Positions 33,501-38,612 of a DNA stretch of 38,612 bases are shown here, one piece after another. Each line of letters starts with the position of its first letter. The first letter of the stretch is position 1. Source of the stretch: DATEMU01 sp964414585 (GTDB taxonomy: Bacteria; Planctomycetota; Phycisphaerae; UBA1845; UTPLA1); contig CAYPXR010000067.1 of the NCBI GenBank assembly GCA_964414585.1, positions 1 to 38,612 on the forward strand. The letters run 5' to 3'. The notes below the pieces were generated by a model that was not told where the DNA came from, ran no database searches, and worked only from the letters and a program-made list of their open reading frames with translations. A program made the translations under genes and the position numbers.

Positions 33501-34113
33501 CATCCGTCGTGAGGGGGACAATCTGGGTGCTTTTCGGCCATTCTTCCTTCGCGAGTGGACGCGCCAATCGCATCGCCCCGGTGGCGACGTATTGCGGCAC
33601 GAACCATGCCGCCATTGCCAGACCCAACAGCGCTCCCATCGCCGATGCCAGGGATCGCGCCGCCGGACGCGTTTGAAGCACGCCGCGCCCCGGCAGACCT
33701 TCGACGAAATGCGTTGTCTCAAATACGACCTGCCGCCAGAGTTCCGGCGAACCCTCGCCCATGCCTTGCAGATAGGCGATGGACCCGGCGATGCGATCCT
33801 TGAGCCCCATGGGCAAACTCGACAGTCCGAGCGCCAGTTGTTCCAGGTGAATCGGAGCCGTCAGCGGTCGCCAGATCGTGCGATAGCCCCAGATGGCCGC
33901 AAAGACGGCGCCGACCGCGAGAAAATTGATCCGCACGAACCACGGAAAGCGAACCCACCAATCCAACAGGGCCAGAACGCCGGCGATGAGAATCACCCAT
34001 GCCACCAATCGGCACACCGCCTCCATCACAAGCAGGGCGCGCATGCGCCGCCGGACTCGCCGGAAGACGGCCAGCATGGCGTCGGTCTCTTTTTTTGACA
34101 CCTGCCCGCTCAT
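30577..34113 (-). CDS. Giant DUF4175-like coiled-coil membrane protein
   Basis: The 1178-residue protein starts at MSGQVSKKET, whose ATG overlaps the stop of the vWA gene (ATGA). The open frame runs 27 codons further upstream into that gene. Three hydrophobic helices lie near the N-terminus (about 34-54, 60-80, 155-180). Beta-rich, Ig-like segments follow (~220-550: ASIRLTVTPPVYAKHLS, FDITPDRPIGREG, GDVIRYYVEARDGYEW). The rest is long coiled coil rich in E, Q, K and A. This matches the DUF4175-type proteins of BatA/vWA clusters in Planctomycetota. It may anchor a periplasmic assembly. Function is unknown. Confidence 0.78.
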   Translation of the reverse strand: MSGQVSKKETDAMLAVFRRVRRRMRALLVMEAVCRLVAWVILIAGVLALLDWWVRFPWFVRINFLAVGAVFAAIWGYRTIWRPLTAPIHLEQLALGLSSLPMGLKDRIAGSIAYLQGMGEGSPELWRQVVFETTHFVEGLPGRGVLQTRPAARSLASAMGALLGLAMAAWFVPQYVATGAMRLARPLAKEEWPKSTQIVPLTTDAVVAWGEAFTAQMRLDAGDRPSARAYVSWIAPPQPPQREQMRRDVDGVFRFTLENIRTPMQYSFSAGDDDTAVTPFQIKVVRRPAVASIRLTVTPPVYAKHLSTITKVMDDTPVVVLTGSTARFDITPDRPIGREGASRAALLLDGDRRVPLISTDRFLNSLTGEFAIEKNTNIEVTLVDADGLESRGGLIYRIQAKPDEPPTVAVSRPAGVTEATPSAVVDIQSTAQDDVGLEAFALLATKDRPEFRTIADLLAQAQVATSPDERTDAPASIPPTPPLRCDVVYVWSLESLGAVPGDVIRYYVEARDGYEWDGRRHEPVHSPVMTINVISPTQLSDRLKLDLMAARGPLRDLLTQLLGTLELTGRLDAKPSASEPLDAKDRRSMEDLAGQLQRLTAGSQQTAEKIEEIVQKAVRNGAATAESARQADRLARRLKGSVSERLQDAAKSLVKAQEAKQAEARHEQLKSSKEAQEEIASSLQAMLDDVERWSDFEELVRKLRELLDRQESLERETAQLARNAGRDAGEQDRDIPSTKAARTSAGQSQLRADTVALSQSMRDWAGQRHETDSAASLSVESAASMAEEKSLTATMDEASRSISEGLFGKATEQQRNAAAVFRSMLAVLEQKPDRELADLSRALQEVTERLRKLIKAEEALIHDTQAAVGQPDSSERLQMLSGRQATLQKTTLTVAAKLKESDEEGLSAKRAVVAASLQMGKASELLDSVQADDAQVAQADAVEGLQKGLELLEHLEAKTEQAIAERSLAQIVAMLSELRRAQAGLRRETAEIQGRSSEERRWSRADSLKATKLAKEQRGLATPLDEVREKMKSSVVYDYVCEKIAGRLERAATKLEEKDCRAALVEQDLILRDLSSLLEAAAEQPRKDEKRFVEDSGGGGAGRPTPEKPVPTLAELKVLRQMQVNLSERTVELDRSLPAPLQRTEAQLKEVQSLGDSQQDLHDLAVKMVEKAAGQKEE

Positions 34114-36497
34114 GCCATTCCCACCGATCTTCTCATGATCCACTCCGTACCGATGAGAATCATGAAAAAGAGCAAGATCACGCCCTTGTCCCACAACGGT
34201 TCTTCGATGTCGTCGGCGATCTGCACGCTGCGATCGGGGATCGCGTCGGCCAGCGCCTGGGCCTGCGCCGCTTCGGAATGGTCGTCCGCCGGAGCTTCCG
34301 CCGGAAATTCGCTGTAACGGCCGCCGGTGCGCTTCGCGATCCGCTGCAGATACTCGTGATCCGCCTCAAGATGCCGCTGTTCGGGATTCCCGGCGATGAC
34401 CGTGATCGACCGGCTGACACGTTTGTGCATTTCGCCCGAGCCCGGCGGATCGACGGACAACGACAACACGCCGGCCTGCCGCGGCCGGTAGACGCCGTCC
34501 AGCCCCCGGTCGTCCGCATTCGAAGGACGCATCGTGAACCGCCCGATCAGATCGTCCGACGCGTCATGAACCTGCGCCGAGACCTCTCTCAGATCAACAC
34601 CGGGCAAATCGTCGGCCGCGGCCAGACGCACATGTATTTTTTCACCGATCTCGCATCGCCGCCGGTCGGTCTCCAGTCGCCAGGGCTGCCCCTCGCCGAG
34701 CTTTCGCGAGCGCGCCAGGGTGTGAATGACTTGCAGCCAGAAGGTGTCGTAATACACCTCGCCGAAATTCTGTCGCCACCGCCAGACGTCGTCGCTGCCA
34801 AGGTAAAATGTCCGGCCGGCCCCAAATCGGCCCAGCACCGCGATCGGCATGGGACCGCCGGCGGATTGCACCGTGGGGTGAACGGCCAGAACGCTCGCCG
34901 CCGGCCGCGGCCCCAGGATGCGCGCGAACCAATACAGGCCGGGCAGCTTGGACGAAACCTCTTGTCGCGGCCCTGCCTCGCGTTCGAATTGAAAGATCGG
35001 ACTTGCGCGCCCTTCGCTCGTCAGTTGAACGTGAAAGTTGTCGCCGAGCGACTGGTCGTAACGGCCATAGAAGTATGGATCGATCTCCACCGGCAGGAGT
35101 TTTTCCAGCGGCGTCTGGCGGAGACGATACGGCATGTTTCGTTCGCCGGAGATAAAGGCAAGCCCCCCGCCGCGAACGGAGACAAAATCCACGAGGAGCG
35201 ATTGTTGCACCGGCGTCAGCCAGTCACCGTGCGGATCGACGTCACCCAGCACAATCACGTCGTAGGGACGAAGCTCCTCCACGCTTTGCGGGAACCGCCG
35301 AATCGGACGGCTGCCCTCCTGTGGAAAACCGGGCGTCGCCCCCAGCAGTAGACAACTGCTCTCGATTCCGCTCTCCCGCAGCAGGAGATTCTTGAGATAG
35401 CGATACTCGAATCGCGGCGTCTCTTCGACGAAAATCACGCCGATCTTTTCGTCGTGCGCCGTGATCGAGGTCTGCGCGGAATTATTATCGAATTCCAACT
35501 CCCCTTCGCACGGGCGAACCGCCACCTGCAACACCCGACGACCCGCTTCCTGGGGACGGTATTGAAAATCGCCTTTGACGAGTGGTTCCTGCGGACTGAC
35601 GACGTGCGTTTGAGTCGCCATGACCTCGTGGCTGGCGACGTCGGACATCTCCACGGTCACGCGCGTCGGCGCATCGAGGCCCGCCGCCTCCACGTCAAAT
35701 CGAACCGAGACCGTGTCGCGGAGAAACACGTCTTCCGGGGCCCAGACCGTGGCCATTCTCAAATCGCGGCGAGGTTTGCTCGATCCGATGGCGACGACGT
35801 GAATCGGGATGGATCGCGCCGAGGCCGCGGCGATCGCGTCGTCGATCTCCTCCGAGCCCGTTTGCCGCCCGTCGCTGACCACGACCAGCCCCGCGACGCG
35901 ATTGCCCTGCGTCTCCTTCAAGACCTGCACGATCGATCCGACGATGTCCGTCGCGCCGCCCATCGGACGGGACTTTTTCAATCCCTCGTCGATCGTCGCC
36001 TCGACGCCGACGGGAGCGGCGCCCCGCGAAAAGAGCCAGGTCCCGACCCGATGGCGCGTCTCCAGCTTTTTTAGCAGACCATTTTCAGGTGAGGTCAGAA
36101 CGCGGAGCGCCGACTCCCACCGCGAAGGCGACCGGCCGTCCGCCGGTCCGGTCGTCGCCGTATTGACCGCATCGCGCGCGGCCATGCTGGAGGATTGATC
36201 GAGAAGCACGGCGACATAGGAACGGTCCACGTGATTGCGACGCACGACCAGCATCGGCTGTCCCGCGATGAACAGGACCGTCATGACGACGCCAAATCGA
36301 AGGATCGCCAGCATCCAACGATGCGATCGGCTTTGCGGTTCGCGCCGATGGACCAGCCAGACGATGATGCCGGCGACCACGGCCCCGGCGAGCATGATCC
36401 ACGGCGCCGGCGGTGCGGCGAATTGAAGCGACAACGGGTTCCCATCCGTCAGGTGGACTCGTTCGAGACCCAGCAGGCGTTCCAGGAGCTTGGTCAT
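34110..36497 (-). CDS. Membrane vWA protein with glutamine amidotransferase-like domain
   Basis: The 795-residue protein has two N-terminal helices (~31-50 and 63-84). A von Willebrand A domain follows with MIDAS motif DQSSS (D100, S102, S104) and VVVSDGRQTG. From ~350 a class I amidotransferase-like fold begins (VIFVEETPRFEYRYLKNLL, YDVIVLGDVDP, VRGGGLAFISGE); its catalytic cysteine is not evident. A C-terminal helix (GVILLFFMILIGTEW) closes the protein. vWA proteins of this type bind partners through a metal and often work with MoxR ATPases. The gene overlaps both neighbours by 4 bp (ATGA). AGGGGG precedes its ATG. Confidence 0.85.
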   Translation of the reverse strand: MTKLLERLLGLERVHLTDGNPLSLQFAAPPAPWIMLAGAVVAGIIVWLVHRREPQSRSHRWMLAILRFGVVMTVLFIAGQPMLVVRRNHVDRSYVAVLLDQSSSMAARDAVNTATTGPADGRSPSRWESALRVLTSPENGLLKKLETRHRVGTWLFSRGAAPVGVEATIDEGLKKSRPMGGATDIVGSIVQVLKETQGNRVAGLVVVSDGRQTGSEEIDDAIAAASARSIPIHVVAIGSSKPRRDLRMATVWAPEDVFLRDTVSVRFDVEAAGLDAPTRVTVEMSDVASHEVMATQTHVVSPQEPLVKGDFQYRPQEAGRRVLQVAVRPCEGELEFDNNSAQTSITAHDEKIGVIFVEETPRFEYRYLKNLLLRESGIESSCLLLGATPGFPQEGSRPIRRFPQSVEELRPYDVIVLGDVDPHGDWLTPVQQSLLVDFVSVRGGGLAFISGERNMPYRLRQTPLEKLLPVEIDPYFYGRYDQSLGDNFHVQLTSEGRASPIFQFEREAGPRQEVSSKLPGLYWFARILGPRPAASVLAVHPTVQSAGGPMPIAVLGRFGAGRTFYLGSDDVWRWRQNFGEVYYDTFWLQVIHTLARSRKLGEGQPWRLETDRRRCEIGEKIHVRLAAADDLPGVDLREVSAQVHDASDDLIGRFTMRPSNADDRGLDGVYRPRQAGVLSLSVDPPGSGEMHKRVSRSITVIAGNPEQRHLEADHEYLQRIAKRTGGRYSEFPAEAPADDHSEAAQAQALADAIPDRSVQIADDIEEPLWDKGVILLFFMILIGTEWIMRRSVGMA

Positions 36498-38612
36498 GTG
36501 CGCCCCCTGAACACCGTTGCCAAAAGCGTCTCCGTCGAGAGCAGCGCCAAGAGCAGGACCATGAACAACGGCGCCAACTCCCGAGGCGGCCTCGAACCAA
36601 GGTCCGACACGACGGCGCCGGGATCCGTCACGCTTCGGGCGTTTGGCCCCAATCTCGCAAGGATGATCGCATCCTCAGCGACAGCCAGATCGCACTCCCG
36701 CGGATCGATGTTGACAGCGTCATAGGATCGATCCTTCCCGGCGGTCACGCCGTAAAAACCGGGTCGATCGGTCTCGTGATAAACCAAGGCCGTCGTGTCC
36801 TGAACCGTCGTCCAGTCTACCTTGATCGACGGGCCGTCGGGACGCTGCACCACGCCGGCCGGAGAAGTCAACGAAACATCTTCAGTATGGACGATCGACT
36901 GGCCCACGACCAAATCCCGCGCATTGCGATCGCAGCCCGCCGCGTACAGCGTCAGATTAAGCATGAGCGGCACATAGTCGGGCTTGGCGGGAAGGTTGTT
37001 CCACGTCATGTTCGCGCTGGACAGCCACGTGAGAACGCGGCCCTGTCCCACATCCGATTGAATCAGCAGCGGATCGCCGTTTGAAAGGCGAATCGGGACA
37101 TGTAACGACCCTCCGGGGGTCCACGGCTGAATCCCCCAATAGCCGCGGACCTGTGCGACGCCAAGCCCGCCGCGGTCGCTGCCGGCCAGGTCCGCCAGCG
37201 CGAGATGTCGCGGTTCGTTGATGGCGATGCGCCACGGATCGGCCGAAGCCATCGCCAACTTTCGCTCATCCAGTTTGGCGGGGATCAATCCCGCCAACTC
37301 CGCGCCGATTTGGTTGTAATGATCCAACTGGACGCGATCGCCCAGGATGGAAAGCAGGCCGCCGCCGGCGCGCACGAAACGATCGATCCTTTGCCAGGCC
37401 TCGTCCGGAAGACGGCGAACGTTTCCGAGCACGATGGCGTTGTACTCCCCGAGAATCTCCGACTCCAGCCCCAGGGGAGAAACCGGCTTGATTCGCATCC
37501 CGCCCGTCGCCAGCTTTGCGGTTGGCGTCGCGACGGCGACGGTGTAATAGAACAGATCACGGGCGATTTTCTGTGCGTCATCGGATCCGTCCACGGCCAG
37601 GACGGAAATGCCCGACGTGACTTGAACGCCGAGGTAGCGGGTGTCGTCGGCCGAGAGGACGTCCTCCTTAACGCCGGTCATTTTCGCGGCGATGCGATGC
37701 GGTCCGTCGCTGTTGAAGACCAGTTCGAAGTCTTCGCTCGCTTCGCCTCCCCCTTCAAGCGGCCCGACGGTCCGGTTCAAGACCACGGCACCGTCGAGCA
37801 GGACATCGAGACTGACCGACGGGACGCGATTCGCGCCGAAGTTGACCATCCGCGCGCTGAACCGTGCCGGCACGCCGACGCCGACGATCTGGCTGGCCGC
37901 GGCCAATGAAACGATCGCGACATTCTCCCGTTGCGGCGGCCCGACATTGAGAACGTAGATTCGATCGACGTCGGCGGCGACTTTCGAATCGGCGGGACCG
38001 GACGCCGGGGCCATCGTTGTTTCGACCGATGATCGCGATCGATCACCGATCCAGTAGACCATCCGGCAACCCGGCGCGGCTTGACCGTGCGAGAGCAATT
38101 CCGACGCCAAACGAACGGCCCCGGGAACATCATCCGTCGTCCACGAACAGGTCCAACCGTCGAGAATCCCGCGAAGCGCCGGTCGATCGTGCATCGGCTG
38201 ATCCATCCACGAACGCGGCGGGTTGGAGGCGGCGACGAGCGCGAGACCGTCGCGCGGCTCGCTTTCCTCGATGATCCGCCGGGCCAGCGCCTTGGCAGCG
38301 TCGAACGACGTCGAACCGTCGGGATGCACCGCCCGCATCGACAAACTGTCATCGATCACGATAACACGATCGAAGCGCGGCTTGGCCAGGGCGTCGCCCA
38401 GAAGCGAACCACTGGCCAAAGGGCGCGCGATCGCAAGGCCCAGGAAGATGACAATGAGCGTCCGGACCGCGAGCAGCAACCACCGCTCGACGCGCAGCCG
38501 CCGCTTGGCCGCCTGCTGCGCACTCACGAGAAACATCATCGCCGCCCAGGGCTGGCTCTGGTATCCGCGCCGGCTGAGCAGATGAATGACGAGCGGCAAT
38601 AACGCCAGCCCC
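36494..38612 (-). CDS. BatA-type vWA membrane protein, N-terminus cut by window edge
   Basis: The visible part has 706 codons including the stop. It begins within a BatA N-terminal region (LALLPLVIHLLSRRGYQSQPWAAMMFL, then a helix LLLAVRTLIVIFLGLAIARP). An in-frame TTG lies at 38599, but the hydrophobic sequence continues past it, so the true start is outside the window. The vWA MIDAS is DDSLS near residue 83 of the visible part. A second, amidotransferase-like part (YNAIVLGNVRRLPDEAW, AGGGLLSILGD) and a C-terminal helix follow. It heads the visible operon; a MoxR ATPase and a DUF58 protein are expected just outside. Its stop overlaps the next ATG (ATGA). Confidence 0.87.
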   Translation of the reverse strand, partial: GLALLPLVIHLLSRRGYQSQPWAAMMFLVSAQQAAKRRLRVERWLLLAVRTLIVIFLGLAIARPLASGSLLGDALAKPRFDRVIVIDDSLSMRAVHPDGSTSFDAAKALARRIIEESEPRDGLALVAASNPPRSWMDQPMHDRPALRGILDGWTCSWTTDDVPGAVRLASELLSHGQAAPGCRMVYWIGDRSRSSVETTMAPASGPADSKVAADVDRIYVLNVGPPQRENVAIVSLAAASQIVGVGVPARFSARMVNFGANRVPSVSLDVLLDGAVVLNRTVGPLEGGGEASEDFELVFNSDGPHRIAAKMTGVKEDVLSADDTRYLGVQVTSGISVLAVDGSDDAQKIARDLFYYTVAVATPTAKLATGGMRIKPVSPLGLESEILGEYNAIVLGNVRRLPDEAWQRIDRFVRAGGGLLSILGDRVQLDHYNQIGAELAGLIPAKLDERKLAMASADPWRIAINEPRHLALADLAGSDRGGLGVAQVRGYWGIQPWTPGGSLHVPIRLSNGDPLLIQSDVGQGRVLTWLSSANMTWNNLPAKPDYVPLMLNLTLYAAGCDRNARDLVVGQSIVHTEDVSLTSPAGVVQRPDGPSIKVDWTTVQDTTALVYHETDRPGFYGVTAGKDRSYDAVNIDPRECDLAVAEDAIILARLGPNARSVTDPGAVVSDLGSRPPRELAPLFMVLLLALLSTETLLATVFRGRT

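Overview
The window is high-GC DNA (38.6 kb) that reads as a bacterial chromosome, most likely from the Planctomycetota. The indicators are a planctomycete-style EF-Tu, a dense BatA/von Willebrand/squalene-cyclase-repeat operon, a SUI1 (eIF1-like) gene, GT-C proteins with TPR tails, an NPCBM-domain protein, and secreted proteins ending in dockerin-like or calcium-binding repeats. The phylum call rests on gene content, not on a search. I see no insertion sequence, prophage, CRISPR array or rRNA.

Layout. (1) 1-1,860, minus: promoter, tRNA-Thr(GGT), a structured leader, tuf (EF-Tu) and rpmG (L33); the operon probably continues off the left edge. (2) 1,994-6,779: a GT-C glycosyltransferase (minus), Maf (plus), and a large YVTN-propeller protein with two c-type haem motifs (plus). 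(3) 6,776-12,938, minus: rlmL-like RNA methyltransferase, then a molybdenum hydroxylase operon. Its order is fused [2Fe-2S]/Mo xanthine dehydrogenase-like enzyme, DUF4258/MqsR-like toxin, YgiT-type zinc-finger antitoxin, xdhC, mocA-like nucleotidyltransferase. The toxin-antitoxin pair sits inside the operon and overlaps xdhC by 4 bp.

(4) 13,093-17,919, plus: sucD without an adjacent sucC, a secreted protein of unknown function, and a secreted reprolysin-like metalloprotease fused to a beta-helix and a dockerin-like tail. (5) 18,051-21,815: a PepSY-type small membrane protein (plus), a redoxin and a stand-alone DsbD-alpha-like protein (minus), an HExxH membrane protein (plus), and folP (minus). 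Several of these genes overlap tail to tail. (6) 21,850-26,984, plus: two tandem paralogous GT-C/TPR proteins resembling eukaryotic TMTC O-mannosyltransferases.

(7) 38,612-27,235, minus: seven genes with almost no intergenic space. They are BatA-like (cut by the right edge), vWA plus amidotransferase-like, a giant DUF4175-like coiled-coil membrane protein, a charged secreted or anchored protein, a squalene-cyclase-repeat protein, an NPCBM protein, and SUI1.

The three arrangements most worth follow-up are the toxin-antitoxin pair inside the molybdoenzyme operon, the seven-gene vWA-to-SUI1 operon, and the tandem TMTC-like pair. At sequence scale, the alternative folds between tRNA-Thr and tuf and the 8-bp tandem repeat inside the dehydrogenase linker stand out.
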